23,679 bases of DNA from a virus, in IMG/VR virus record IMGVR_UViG_3300030012_003031, positions 20,269 through 43,947 of that record; one strand, written 5' to 3'. The notes under the pieces are model-generated. The model ran no database searches, was not told the origin of the DNA, and saw only the letters and a list, made by a program, of their open reading frames with translations. Below are positions 5,713 to 14,556 of the stretch, one piece after another (within the stretch, counting starts at the first letter, position 1; each line of letters opens with the position of its first letter). Position numbers and translations under genes: made by a program.

Positions 5713-6762
5713 ATGTCTGAATATACAAAAACTGCACTGGTTCTCGGTGCAGGTGGCTTTATTGGAAGTCATATGGTAAAACGACTCCGCGAAGAGGGAT
5801 ATTGGGTTCGTGGAGTCGATCTTAAGCAACCAGAATTTTCCTCCACTAGAGCGAATGAGTTTGTTCTTGGTGATTTGAGGGATGTTTCTTTTGTTAAACG
5901 AGTCCTTGAGTTCAAAGGATATCGTGGAAACTTTTACAACAGCGTTCCTGAAAGACTGATTGAATCTTTTGATGAGATCTATCAGTTCGCTGCAGATATG
6001 GGTGGTGCAGGTTTTGTTTTCACTGGTGAGAACGATGCAGACATTATGCATAATTCTGTATCCATCAATCTAAACGTTCTCGAAGAGCAACGTAGGTTGA
6101 ATGAAAGAACTGAGGTAAACAAGACTAAAATCTTCTACTCTGGTTCTGCCTGCATGTATCCAGAACACAATCAACTTGATCCTGATAACCCCGATTGCCG
6201 TGAAGAATCAGCATACCCCGCCAATCCAGACTCAGAATACGGATGGGAAAAACTATTCAGTGAGCGTCTCTACTTCGCTTACAATCGTAATTACGGCATT
6301 CCTGTTAGGGTTGCTCGCTACCACAACATCTTTGGCCCCGAGGGAACCTGGGAGGGTGGAAGAGAGAAAGCTCCAGCTGCAATCTGCCGTAAAGTCGCTG
6401 AACTACCGGCGCTCGGTGGATCCATCGAGGTGTGGGGAGATGGCTTACAGACTCGTTCCTTCCTGTTCATTAATGAATGCGTTGAAGCAACTAGAAGGTT
6501 GATGGATAGTGACTTTATTGGCCCTGTCAATATTGGTTCTGAAGAGATGGTTACCATCAATCAGTTAGTAGAGACTACCGCTAAAGTTTCTGGTAAGGTT
6601 GTTCAGAAGCGTCATAAACTTGATGCACCACTTGGTGTTCGTGGACGCAACTCTAACAATGATCTTATTCGCGAAAAACTTGGATGGGATTATTCTCAAA
6701 CACTTGAAGAAGGAATCGGATTGACGTATACTTGGATTGCTAAGCAGGTATCAACACGATGA
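5713..6762 (+). CDS. GDP-mannose 3,5-epimerase
   Basis: Extended short-chain dehydrogenase/reductase of 349 residues that converts GDP-D-mannose to GDP-L-galactose (and GDP-L-gulose), using bound NAD. The Rossmann motif GAGGFIG is at residues 12-18. QFAADMGGAGF and an HNSVSINLNVLE stretch follow. SGSACMYPE carries C147 and EYGWEK carries Y176 and K180. RYHNIFGPEGTWEGGREKAPAAICRK carries K219, and GDGLQTRSF and LDAPLGVRGRNS come later. C147 and K219 match the acid/base pair known from the plant enzyme (C145 and K217 in Arabidopsis), which separates this from generic epimerases. A short insert near residues 65-85 looks unusual. It is the first gene of the block and overlaps the next as ATGA. 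Host GDP-mannose would be the substrate. Confidence 0.9.
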   Translation: MSEYTKTALVLGAGGFIGSHMVKRLREEGYWVRGVDLKQPEFSSTRANEFVLGDLRDVSFVKRVLEFKGYRGNFYNSVPERLIESFDEIYQFAADMGGAGFVFTGENDADIMHNSVSINLNVLEEQRRLNERTEVNKTKIFYSGSACMYPEHNQLDPDNPDCREESAYPANPDSEYGWEKLFSERLYFAYNRNYGIPVRVARYHNIFGPEGTWEGGREKAPAAICRKVAELPALGGSIEVWGDGLQTRSFLFINECVEATRRLMDSDFIGPVNIGSEEMVTINQLVETTAKVSGKVVQKRHKLDAPLGVRGRNSNNDLIREKLGWDYSQTLEEGIGLTYTWIAKQVSTR

Positions 6763-7610
6763 AAGTTACAATATTAGGTTCAAGTGGACAGATTGGTGCT
6801 TATCTAGTTGAGCATCTTTCTGCTAAAGGGCATGATGTTACGCCATTTGATATTGCTCGACATCATGGTGAAGATATGACTCAGATTCCGAATCATAATC
6901 TTGATCGTGTTATCAAGGATGCGGACTTTGTATTTGTTCTTGCTTTTGATGTTGGTGGTTCTAGATATCTCAAAAAGTATCAACATACGTTTGACTTTGT
7001 TAATAATAACTCTCGTATGATGGTAAACGTTTTTAACTTGCTTAGCAAATATCATAAACGTTTTGTCTTTGCATCTTCGCAAATGAGTAATATGAGTTAC
7101 TCTCCTTATGGTGTACTAAAGCGTGTTGGTGAACTCTATACCAGCACTTTGAAAGGATTGACTGTCAAGTTCTGGAATGTCTATGGCATTGAGAAGGACA
7201 TGGAAAAAGCACACGTCATCACTGATTTCATCCGTAAAGGGTTTGAGGAGGGTGATTTTGATATGATGACTGATGGCACTGAAGAGCGTCAGTTTCTCTA
7301 CGCAGAGGACTGCTGCGAGGCACTGGAGACAATAATGGAAAGTTATACTGACTTCAAACCAGAGGATCCACTTCATATCACATCTTTTAATGCAACCACG
7401 ATTAAAGATGTTGCAGCAATTATTATGGGACAATTCCGTATGATTGATAAGGAAGTACACATCAAACCTGGACTTGCAAAGGACAGTGTTCAGATGGATA
7501 AACGTAATGAAGCTGACACTTATATCACTGGGTGGTGGTTACCTAAAACCAACATGCAAAATGGTATTGCAAAAGTATTCAAAGAAATGAAAAAAAATTA
7601 TGGCTACTAA
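6759..7610 (+). CDS. NAD-dependent nucleotide-sugar epimerase/dehydratase (SDR family)
   Basis: 283 residues of the extended SDR fold. The cofactor loop is GSSGQIG (7-13). FVLAFDVGGS (58-67) resembles the region after beta-4 in sugar epimerases. FASSQMSN holds the Ser region, and YGVLK (117-121) is the catalytic YxxxK. FWNVYG and a TDGTEERQFLYAEDC stretch match the sugar-nucleotide binding half. It is shorter than typical family members (about 310-350). The substrate cannot be read from sequence. Lying directly behind the GDP-mannose 3,5-epimerase (ATGA overlap), it may act on that enzyme's product or make another activated sugar. An 11-base overlap links it to the next gene. Confidence 0.82.
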   Translation: MKVTILGSSGQIGAYLVEHLSAKGHDVTPFDIARHHGEDMTQIPNHNLDRVIKDADFVFVLAFDVGGSRYLKKYQHTFDFVNNNSRMMVNVFNLLSKYHKRFVFASSQMSNMSYSPYGVLKRVGELYTSTLKGLTVKFWNVYGIEKDMEKAHVITDFIRKGFEEGDFDMMTDGTEERQFLYAEDCCEALETIMESYTDFKPEDPLHITSFNATTIKDVAAIIMGQFRMIDKEVHIKPGLAKDSVQMDKRNEADTYITGWWLPKTNMQNGIAKVFKEMKKNYGY

Positions 7611-8397
7611 TCTCACTGAAATTAGAAATTTTCTCAACGAACCTTACAATGATCTTGGTGTGAACGCCTGGATTTTTGCAGACTTGGTGAAGACATACAA
7701 GAATGCAAGATTTATGGATCTTGGAGTTCGTCTCGGTGCATCATCTGCAATTATGTCTATTAATGCTGATGACAACAATAATCAGGTGTGTGGTTGTGAT
7801 TTGAAGTTTGAGGGTTTTGAACGAACAGGTGCTCGTTTTGTTCAACCAAACTATATGTGTTACATGGCAGATAGTGTAACTCTTGGCAAAAACTGGGATG
7901 AAGATCCTTTTGACATTGTTTTTATTGATACAATTCATACCCGTGAACAGGTTCTTGCTGAAATATATTTTTGGATTGAAAATCTAAAAGAGGGTGGATA
8001 CCTTGTGTTTCATGATACACACTCAATTGCTCATAATGGTGAAGACATTGTTGAATCTGAATACACTTACGGAGATACCATCGGAGGAGTGAAGGTAAAA
8101 CGTCCTGATGTCGCTATCACTGATTTCTTTGGACTTTCTGAAAGTATTCGTGACAGGACTCAGTACGAAGACGACAATATTAAGATTGAGCATTACAAAC
8201 CATCTCACGGTATGACTTTTGTTCAAATCAAAAACTTAGACGCAATCAAAGAATATAAGAAAAATATTAATTGGGATCATGTCTTTGAAACTCGTAACTG
8301 GTTGAACGATCTTCACTTCAACACTGAAAATCCTAAATTTGTTGATTGGCAACAAGACATTCCTAACATTCAAAACGAACTTGTTATCACTCCATGA
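7600..8397 (+). CDS. SAM-dependent class I methyltransferase (Methyltransf_24-like)
   Basis: 265 residues. Motif I is FMDLGVRLGASS (38-49), an acidic residue (CGCDLKFEG) ends the second strand, and PFDIVFIDTIHTREQVLAE (103-121) followed by GGYLVFHDTH (132-141) is the IDxxH plus HDTH pattern of the Methyltransf_24 group, which includes sugar O-methyltransferases. The motif I glycines are degenerate (GVRLG for GxGxG). The C-terminal 80 residues are unassigned. In this setting O-methylation of a sugar is the likely job. It has no membrane segment. The start is inside the end of the preceding gene; the stop overlaps the next as ATGA. Confidence 0.78.
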   Translation: MATNLTEIRNFLNEPYNDLGVNAWIFADLVKTYKNARFMDLGVRLGASSAIMSINADDNNNQVCGCDLKFEGFERTGARFVQPNYMCYMADSVTLGKNWDEDPFDIVFIDTIHTREQVLAEIYFWIENLKEGGYLVFHDTHSIAHNGEDIVESEYTYGDTIGGVKVKRPDVAITDFFGLSESIRDRTQYEDDNIKIEHYKPSHGMTFVQIKNLDAIKEYKKNINWDHVFETRNWLNDLHFNTENPKFVDWQQDIPNIQNELVITP

Positions 8398-9221
8398 CGT
8401 TTCAAGTATCGCATTGGAGCGGTAGACTTGGTAATAATGTGCAGCAAGTTGCAAACTGCATTATGGCTGCCGAAAAATATCAGTCCACCTTCACACAAAA
8501 TTTAGATCATGATATTATTTCTAACTACACTGTTGACTTCAATAACGTGAATGTCTCCAATGTAAGTGGTAGAGGCAGATATTACTGTTGGGAACCACTT
8601 ATTCATTGTGAGAAAGGTATTCGCGAAGGAGGAAATGAGACAGGTGTAGATAGAGACTATATCTATGCCAATATGCATCGTATTTGTAAAGAGTATGTCG
8701 CACCTTTTCTAAAACTTCCTAGAAAGGAAACGATTGATGACAAAACAATTGTGATGCATTTGAGGAGTGGTGACAATTATCATCGCATCTTTAATCCTCC
8801 AACAAACTACGTTCCTAACCCTCTCATCTTTTATCTTAATTTGATTGAGAGTTTTGAGAAGTGTATTCTTATCACTGAACCTGATGATAAGAATCCTATT
8901 GTTCATGAGTTGAAGAAGATTGATAAGGTTCAGATTCAATCCTCTACAGTTGCAGAAGACTTTGCAACTTTGATGAGTGCTAAGAATGTTGCACTTTCTG
9001 GTGTTGGTACTTTTGCGATGGCAGCAGCACTCTGCTCAAGTAATATTGAGAATCTGTTCACTACAGATTTGCTGTTGACTGAGCACCTAAATTATACTAT
9101 GCTATTCAACACTGACGTTGATGTTCATGTGATGGAATTGGGAGATGATTATATTCCAGTCATTCCTTGCAGTTGGGCTAACACTGAAGAGCAAAGACAA
9201 TTTATTCTAGATTATAGATGA
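8394..9221 (+). CDS. Putative glycosyltransferase, distant fucosyltransferase (GT11-like) type
   Basis: 275 residues. The N-terminus WSGRLGNNVQQVANCIMAA resembles the GRLGNQ loop of GT11, and IVMHLRSGDNY (119-129) matches the HxRxGD nucleotide-sugar-binding motif shared by GT11 and other fucosyltransferases of this superfamily. LSGVGTFAMAAALCS could correspond to the later NSTFSWW region but has lost its Trp residues. Similarity is therefore confined to two motifs, and the donor is unknown. It overlaps both neighbours as ATGA. Another family with the same N-terminal loop is possible. Confidence 0.62.
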   Translation: MTFQVSHWSGRLGNNVQQVANCIMAAEKYQSTFTQNLDHDIISNYTVDFNNVNVSNVSGRGRYYCWEPLIHCEKGIREGGNETGVDRDYIYANMHRICKEYVAPFLKLPRKETIDDKTIVMHLRSGDNYHRIFNPPTNYVPNPLIFYLNLIESFEKCILITEPDDKNPIVHELKKIDKVQIQSSTVAEDFATLMSAKNVALSGVGTFAMAAALCSSNIENLFTTDLLLTEHLNYTMLFNTDVDVHVMELGDDYIPVIPCSWANTEEQRQFILDYR

Positions 9222-10207
9222 AAATCTTCGTTACAGGTTGTGCTGGTTTGCTCGGTGCAAACTACACACGACATCTTCTTGCCTCTGGGCATGAAGTAAT
9301 AGGTATTGATGATCTCTCTGGAGGGTACAAAGCGTTTGTACCTAAAGGGGAGAAATTTACGTTTGTGAAATTAAACCTAGAAAAGAGGAAGAAAGTTGCT
9401 GAACTTTTTCAGGAGCATCAGCCTGATGTTCTCATTCATTTCGCTGCGTATGCGGCTGAAGGACTTTCTCCTTTTATTCGTAATTTTAATTATCGTAATA
9501 ATCTTATCGTTTCCGCTAATCTAATTAACGAGTGTATTACTTATGGAACGAAGATTATCTTTACTTCTAGTATGGCAGTCTATGGAGATCAAACTCCTCC
9601 ATTCACTGAAGACAAGCGTCCACAACCCGTTGATCCATATGGTATCGCAAAGTACGCCGTTGAGTGTGATTTAAAACTTGCTCACGAGCAGTTCGGACTT
9701 CGATATAACATTGTTCGCCCTCACAATGTTCTTGGCATCTATCAAAATATTTGGGATAGGTATCGTAACGTAATCGGTATTTTCATTCGTAAGGCACTTA
9801 ACGGACAACCTATTCTTGTATACGGTGACGGAGAACAGACTCGTGCTTTCTCTGATATCAAATACTACATGGAACCTTTTGATAAACTTCTTACGGGACA
9901 CGATGGTGAGACATTCAATATTGGTGCTGACAAATACTTTACACTGAATGAAGTTGCAACGACTGTTCAGACTATTGCTGCAAAGTATGGATATGAAGTT
10001 TCTATTGAGCATGGAGAGCCACGCCATGAAGTAAAACACGCTTATTGTGATCACACTAAAGCAAAGACACTGCTGAACTTCCAAGACAATACAAACCTTA
10101 CAGAACTTATTGAAAGTATGTTTGTTTGGGCAATGAAACAACCAAACAGAAAGGTAAAGGATATGGAATATGAAGTCACAAAGGACATTTATGATTATTG
10201 GAAATGA
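9218..10207 (+). CDS. UDP-glucose 4-epimerase-like nucleotide-sugar epimerase
   Basis: 329 residues, extended SDR. TGCAGLLG (6-13) is the TGxxGxxG cofactor loop and IDDLSGG (30-36) ends strand two as in GalE. HFAAYAAEGLS (74-84), FTSSMAVYG (115-123) and PYGIAK (140-145; catalytic Y141 and K145) follow. VRPHNVLG and VYGDGEQTRAFSDI match the substrate half. The expected reaction is inversion at C4 of a UDP-hexose, or of a related sugar such as the uronic acid made by the two dehydrogenases encoded later in the block. It overlaps both neighbours as ATGA. The exact substrate is inference. Confidence 0.85.
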   Translation: MKIFVTGCAGLLGANYTRHLLASGHEVIGIDDLSGGYKAFVPKGEKFTFVKLNLEKRKKVAELFQEHQPDVLIHFAAYAAEGLSPFIRNFNYRNNLIVSANLINECITYGTKIIFTSSMAVYGDQTPPFTEDKRPQPVDPYGIAKYAVECDLKLAHEQFGLRYNIVRPHNVLGIYQNIWDRYRNVIGIFIRKALNGQPILVYGDGEQTRAFSDIKYYMEPFDKLLTGHDGETFNIGADKYFTLNEVATTVQTIAAKYGYEVSIEHGEPRHEVKHAYCDHTKAKTLLNFQDNTNLTELIESMFVWAMKQPNRKVKDMEYEVTKDIYDYWK

Positions 10208-10890
10208 TTGATTACGAGGGGCAATATCCAACAGGATCTGAGAGATATTTTGCCGATAAACATGATAGATTAAAGTGTAAGTTTCTTGGATCTGAGGACA
10301 TTATTGAAAATCATTCTCAGTCAATGCAAGATATGTTTGTTCTCTCTGTACTAAACGGAAAGAAAATAGGAACTTATGTTGAGATTGGAGCAGATCGCCC
10401 AAGGGTTATTAATAATACTTGGCTACTTGAATCGATGTATGATTGGGAGGGAGTTTCGTTTGAAATTGATCCCATAAAAGTAGATTACTTTAATACAATT
10501 AGACAAAACAAATGTATTTGTCAGGATGCCACTTCGTTCGATTATAAATCTCTTTTTGTAGAGAGAAATTACCCAAAGCAAATTGATTATTTGCAATTAG
10601 ATTGTGATCCTCCTCAGATTACTCTTGAGTGTTTGAAAAAGTTACCTCTTGATGATTATAGGTTTTCAATTATCACTTTTGAAACAGATTTGTATGCAGG
10701 AGGACATGCAGTTCAAAAAGAACAATGGGAAATTTTATGTAGTTTGGGGTATAAAAGAATTGCAAAAAATGTGAAAAATGAGGGTAACCCTTATGAGGAC
10801 TGGTGGATTGATCCATTAGTCATATCTGAAGACAGATATATGCCTTTTATGATCGATGATGTAGAATTTAGTAAAATTATTTTAGACTGA
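10204..10890 (+). CDS. FkbM-like SAM-dependent methyltransferase (putative)
   Basis: 228 residues. SQSMQDMFVLSVL (38-50) followed by GTYVEIGADRPRVINNTWLLE (56-76) and GVSFEIDP (83-90) matches the FkbM-family opening (SQ-GQD..., hEIGA-xP...SNT..LE, hxhExxP). IDYLQLDCDPPQITLECL fits its second acidic motif. FkbM proteins methylate sugar or lipid hydroxyls. Here the loop after EIGA is DRPRVINNT, so binding of SAM is not guaranteed. An in-frame TTG at 10198 would add two residues, but ATG 10204 gives the usual ATGA overlap with the preceding gene. The stop and next start share one base (TGATG). Confidence 0.7.
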   Translation: MIDYEGQYPTGSERYFADKHDRLKCKFLGSEDIIENHSQSMQDMFVLSVLNGKKIGTYVEIGADRPRVINNTWLLESMYDWEGVSFEIDPIKVDYFNTIRQNKCICQDATSFDYKSLFVERNYPKQIDYLQLDCDPPQITLECLKKLPLDDYRFSIITFETDLYAGGHAVQKEQWEILCSLGYKRIAKNVKNEGNPYEDWWIDPLVISEDRYMPFMIDDVEFSKIILD

Positions 10891-11747
10891 TGAAAGTTTT
10901 TGATTCGTTTATTTTCTTCAATGAACTTGAGTTGCTTGAGATGCGACTCAATATTCTAGGGGATGTTGTAGACAAGTTTGTTCTTACAGAGTCTCCATTT
11001 ACTGTCAGTGGTAATGAAAAACCACTGTATTATGAGGAAAATAAAGATAAATTTGCTAAGTGGCACGACAAAATCGTGCATAATATCACCGAAGAGATTC
11101 CAAATGACTTCTCTCATATGATGGAGAAGAGCAAATTTCACATTGGATACGGTGAACGTGATCCATATGGACAGCGTTTCATTGATTTACCCATCAGATT
11201 TCAACGTGCAGTGTATAATCGTAATGCAAGTTGCTTTGGTATTGAGAAGGCTGGTGCAGAGGATAGTGACATCGTGATGACTAGTGACGCTGATGAAATT
11301 ATCAATCCATATGTCTTAGAGGACACCTCTTGGTTCAATCCTGACAACCATTACGTCGCTGTTGGTAATGCTTATTACTACAAATTGAACTTCCTGTATC
11401 AAGATGACTGGATGGGAACACGTCTTTGCACTTGGAAACACCTCAAAGGCACCACAATTGATCAACATCGCCAAGATCACGTCAAAGCACACAAGATTGA
11501 AAACGCATCTTGGCACTTTAGTTTCTTAGGTAACGCTGAGAATTTCAAACTGAAACTTGCTTCCTATGAACATACAGAAAACAATACTGCTGCTAACATT
11601 GCTAATGCAGAAGAAAAAGTAGAGAAAGGACTTGATCCTTTGAATCGTGGTATGACTTACAGAGCAGTTCCCATTGACGAAAGTTACCCGGAATATATTC
11701 AAAACAACCAGGAGAAGTACGCAGAATTTATTAAACCATGGAATTAA
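10890..11747 (+). CDS. Glycosyltransferase family 17-like protein
   Basis: 285 residues. The opening MKVFDSFIFFNELELLEMRLNIL and VDKFVLTESPFTVSGNEKPLYY is typical of GT17 (beta-1,4-mannosyl-glycoprotein N-acetylglucosaminyltransferase group). Then IVMTSDADEI (128-137) holds the D133-x-D135 metal and donor site. The middle has several Trp and His residues (WKHLKG, WHFSFLG) seen in the family. In animals GT17 adds a bisecting GlcNAc; in phages and bacteria the acceptor is unknown. There is no signal peptide or membrane anchor, unlike the animal Golgi enzymes, so it would act in the cytoplasm. It overlaps the next gene by 10 bases. Confidence 0.82.
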   Translation: MKVFDSFIFFNELELLEMRLNILGDVVDKFVLTESPFTVSGNEKPLYYEENKDKFAKWHDKIVHNITEEIPNDFSHMMEKSKFHIGYGERDPYGQRFIDLPIRFQRAVYNRNASCFGIEKAGAEDSDIVMTSDADEIINPYVLEDTSWFNPDNHYVAVGNAYYYKLNFLYQDDWMGTRLCTWKHLKGTTIDQHRQDHVKAHKIENASWHFSFLGNAENFKLKLASYEHTENNTAANIANAEEKVEKGLDPLNRGMTYRAVPIDESYPEYIQNNQEKYAEFIKPWN

Positions 11748-12670
11748 TTGAAGGTGTAGCACTATCAGAACTCTGTGATTACTCGTTTGGCGATCAAGCG
11801 GGACAGTGGAGTGGTATCTACACACATTTTATGAAAGACGCTAACTTGACGAACACTGAGTTTGTCAACAAAGTATTTGAAATTAAGAAAAGCAGAGATT
11901 ATATGACTCTGTTTATTGATAATATCCGTTTATATAATAGAAAGATTGATGAGGTAAAACCCGAGGATTGGCCTGTTGTTAGAGCGATGATGCAGAAAAG
12001 TAATCTTCTTAGTCTGTGTAGTAACTTCATTGATATGAAGTTTATCATCTTCACAAATCTAGAGGATACACCACTTGATAAGCACATTTTAACTTGCTTA
12101 CCCAATAATGTTACTCGTGTTATCGCCGTAAATTCTGTCGTTGTAGGTAATAAAGTGATTCCTGCCCCTTATGGTGTGCAAAGAAGGATGAGTCCTAGCG
12201 ATGATAGAATTGAAGTCTTGAAATCATACATGGATAAGGACAATAAATTAAGTCCTAGATCATTTAGATTGTTATATGTTGGTGTGAATGAAAACTCACA
12301 TGAAGAAAGGAAGGGATTAACACAACAATTTATTAATGAACCTTGGGCAAGTGTAGAGACACAAAGGGTTGACTTTGAAACCTACCTTGATAGAATGTGG
12401 AGGTGTAAGTTTGTCTTGTGTCCAAGAGGAAACGCTATTGATTGTCACAGAAACTGGGAAACGATCTATATGCGTCGTGTTCCAGTGATGAAACGCACAC
12501 CCTTTTTGGAAGAATTGTATAAAGATTATCAAGTTCTTTTTGTAGATAACTATTCTGAGGTAACTGAACAACTGCTTATAGATAATAATCAGATGTTTTT
12601 GGATGCTCAAACGCAAGATTTATCCAAACTTGATCTTAACAACTTTTTTGAAACATGGAAAAAACCTTAG
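11738..12670 (+). CDS. Exostosin-like glycosyltransferase (GT47-type C-terminal motif)
   Basis: 310 residues. The diagnostic stretch is residues 224-255: KFVLCPRGNAIDCHRNWETI then RRVPVMKRTPF, the exostosin-domain pattern of K-F-x-L-x-P-R-G, D-x-x-R-x-WE, and P-V. It is preceded by RLLYVGVNENSHEERKGL, which resembles the strand and loop before it in such proteins. The N-terminal 160 residues are not recognisable, though IIFTNLEDT and a PYGVQRR turn look like part of a GT-B fold. Exostosin relatives add glucuronic acid, GlcNAc, galactose or other sugars, so the donor is open. The block encodes UDP-glucose dehydrogenase-family enzymes, making a uronic acid donor possible. It overlaps both neighbours (10 and 16 bases). 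Confidence 0.75.
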   Translation: MELIEGVALSELCDYSFGDQAGQWSGIYTHFMKDANLTNTEFVNKVFEIKKSRDYMTLFIDNIRLYNRKIDEVKPEDWPVVRAMMQKSNLLSLCSNFIDMKFIIFTNLEDTPLDKHILTCLPNNVTRVIAVNSVVVGNKVIPAPYGVQRRMSPSDDRIEVLKSYMDKDNKLSPRSFRLLYVGVNENSHEERKGLTQQFINEPWASVETQRVDFETYLDRMWRCKFVLCPRGNAIDCHRNWETIYMRRVPVMKRTPFLEELYKDYQVLFVDNYSEVTEQLLIDNNQMFLDAQTQDLSKLDLNNFFETWKKP

Positions 12671-13386
12671 TAGTCTCAAATTATAATTGGGATCTTGAAT
12701 GGTTGAAGATGACATATGATTATGGATTCTCTCCTCAAAATACTGTCATCTATGACAAAAGTGATGTTGATAAAGACTTGTCTCATCTTGGTGAAGTTAT
12801 TAAATCTCCTAATGTAGGTGCTAATCAATTTGATATACTTAGATTCATCATAGAAAACTATGAAAATCTCCCAGATATCAGTATTTTCATCAAAGGAAAT
12901 CTTTTTTCTAGAGGTGAAAACTATTACACGACGGAAGAAAAATTTGTAAAAGCTTTAAACTCTACAGAACTTTTTAGTATATGGGTTGATAAAAATGTAT
13001 TAGTTGGAGATTTAAGACATACCGATTATACTCCTCTTGAAACACTTAACAAAGGAAGATTAATTCAACCAGTGGCCTGGTGTAATTATGAGCACAATAG
13101 TGACTTAGAAAATAGACATTTTTGTAATCATCATGAGGTTCTTGATTGGTGTTTTGTAGATCCACCTAAAACTAATACCATTGAATTCATACCAGCATCA
13201 AATTTTGCAGTACCAAAAGAAGCAATCCTCAAATATTCCAAGGATGTGTATGAAAAAATGGTTAGTTGTTTGTTCTATGAGCCAGATTCTAGGTATGATC
13301 CAACTTGTGCAGAGGCTCACATGATTGAAAGAATGTTTTATTTGATTTGGAGTGAAGATTTAGTAGAAAAGATCACTAACGTATAA
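12655..13386 (+). CDS. DUF3431-like protein, putative glycosyltransferase-related
   Basis: 243 residues. TLVVSNYNWDLEWLK at the start, then SPNVGANQFDILRFIIENYENLPDISIFIKG (51-81), matches what I recall of DUF3431: a V-x-x-Y-x-D-x-x-W opening and a NVGxExxxxLxxIIxNYxxLPD-FxxG core. FIPASNFAVPKEAILKYSKD and AHMIERMFYLIW match its end. DUF3431 proteins are usually found with glycan genes and are treated as glycosyltransferase-like, but no reaction is established to my knowledge. It closes the first run of overlapping genes; the 35-base gap that follows holds a late-promoter motif. Confidence 0.68.
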   Translation: MEKTLVVSNYNWDLEWLKMTYDYGFSPQNTVIYDKSDVDKDLSHLGEVIKSPNVGANQFDILRFIIENYENLPDISIFIKGNLFSRGENYYTTEEKFVKALNSTELFSIWVDKNVLVGDLRHTDYTPLETLNKGRLIQPVAWCNYEHNSDLENRHFCNHHEVLDWCFVDPPKTNTIEFIPASNFAVPKEAILKYSKDVYEKMVSCLFYEPDSRYDPTCAEAHMIERMFYLIWSEDLVEKITNV

Positions 13387-13392
13387 TAAATA
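13385..13392 (+). promoter_or_regulatory. T4-type late promoter motif AATAAATA
   Basis: AATAAATA fits the NATAAATA form of the late -10 element in T4-like cyanophages. It lies 30 bases before ATG 13422, in the only real gap of the 18-kb gene block. The element would let the second half of the block be transcribed late, apart from the first. Confidence 0.6.
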
Positions 13393-13421
13393 ACACAAAG
13401 AAAAACCATTGATGCTTTAAA

Positions 13422-14555
13422 ATGACTGCAGTGCCGTATAAGGGATCTCCAATCTTCAATGAAGACGGGACATTTAGAAAAGAAGATGATAAAGTTCAAG
13501 GAAGAAGTTACAGCAGTAATTTAACTAAGCTCCTTAAGCAATTACCAAAATTGCAGAATTTGCAGGAAGGCAAAAAAGCATCTCCTGTAATGGCACATAT
13601 TTCTCTTACAAATTCTTGTAATCTGACTTGTTCTTTTTGCTGTTTTGCAAACAGAGATATCTCAGAAAAAATGCCCACTGAAAAGGTATTTCAGGCACTT
13701 GAAAGTTTTAAAGCAATTGGTGTAACTGGTGTTGAATTTACTGGTGGTGGAGAACCAAGTATTCATCCAGACTTTAAAGCAATCGTACAATATGCTAAAG
13801 ATTTAGGATTTAGTCTTGGTATCTGTACAAATGGTGCTAGGTTTGGTGCTAATCGTGCAATTAAAAAAGATATTGTAGAACTATTTGACTGGGTTCGCTT
13901 AGGCATGTATGGTTTCTATGAGGGTTATGAATATGATTTAAGTGTATTTGAAGGAACTAACTGTAAGCCATCTGCTGCATATGTCTGGGATGAAAACCTT
14001 GAGACATCTAAAAATCCTAACATTACTGGTGAATGGAGTGATGTTAAGAACAAGCGTGTGCTTTCTAAAAAATTCCAGACTACCGAAAACTTTATTCGTA
14101 TGTTAGACTGGGTGGAGGAAAATCAGATTCCTTGTCGCATCGCATTCAATGCTATCAAAGATGTCAAAGAAACCGAAAAGGATATTGAAACTATCCGTGG
14201 TATCATCGAGGCATATGAAAAGGATCGCGGCAGAAAAATGAAGTCTGCATTTTTGTCTGACTTTAATTTTAAGGGTGAACGAAGAAATGATCATTGCTAT
14301 ATGCACATGGTAAAACCATTTTTGTTCACTGACGGATATGTTTACGCTTGTCCGTCCGCAGAGTTGTCTATTGAGAACAACTACAACTATGTTCCAGAAT
14401 CTCAATTTGCTGTATGTGACATTGATGGTATTGAAGATTTTTATAATCAAGGGCCAACTTTGAGACATCATGCTTGCCATTATTGCAAGTATGCTATGCA
14501 AAATGAACTAGTTGACGATATTCTTACTGATACTATTCACAATGATTTCGCTTGA
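13422..14555 (+). CDS. Radical SAM enzyme with SPASM-like C-terminus
   Basis: 377 residues. SLTNSCNLTCSFCCF carries the CxxxCxxC [4Fe-4S] triad (C66, C70, C73), and FTGGGEPSIHPDF (106-118) is the SAM-binding GGE-type motif. KPFLFTDGYVYACPSAE (298-314) and HHACHYCKY (349-357) form a SPASM-like tail, with C292, C310, C332, C352 and C355 available for an auxiliary cluster. Such enzymes modify peptides, or oxidise or epimerise sugars and other small molecules, by hydrogen abstraction. A 55-residue N-terminal arm and an insert near 165-215 are unassigned. In a glycan block I infer action on a sugar or nucleotide sugar, but this is open. It is the first gene after the internal late promoter; the next gene starts one base after its stop. 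Confidence 0.87.
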   Translation: MTAVPYKGSPIFNEDGTFRKEDDKVQGRSYSSNLTKLLKQLPKLQNLQEGKKASPVMAHISLTNSCNLTCSFCCFANRDISEKMPTEKVFQALESFKAIGVTGVEFTGGGEPSIHPDFKAIVQYAKDLGFSLGICTNGARFGANRAIKKDIVELFDWVRLGMYGFYEGYEYDLSVFEGTNCKPSAAYVWDENLETSKNPNITGEWSDVKNKRVLSKKFQTTENFIRMLDWVEENQIPCRIAFNAIKDVKETEKDIETIRGIIEAYEKDRGRKMKSAFLSDFNFKGERRNDHCYMHMVKPFLFTDGYVYACPSAELSIENNYNYVPESQFAVCDIDGIEDFYNQGPTLRHHACHYCKYAMQNELVDDILTDTIHNDFA

Positions 14556-14556
14556 T

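Noticed and set aside
5713-6762. Calling the first epimerase a GDP-fucose synthase or generic WcaG
   Set aside because: C147, K219 and the REKAPAAICRK and LDAPLGVRGRNS stretches point to GDP-mannose 3,5-epimerase.
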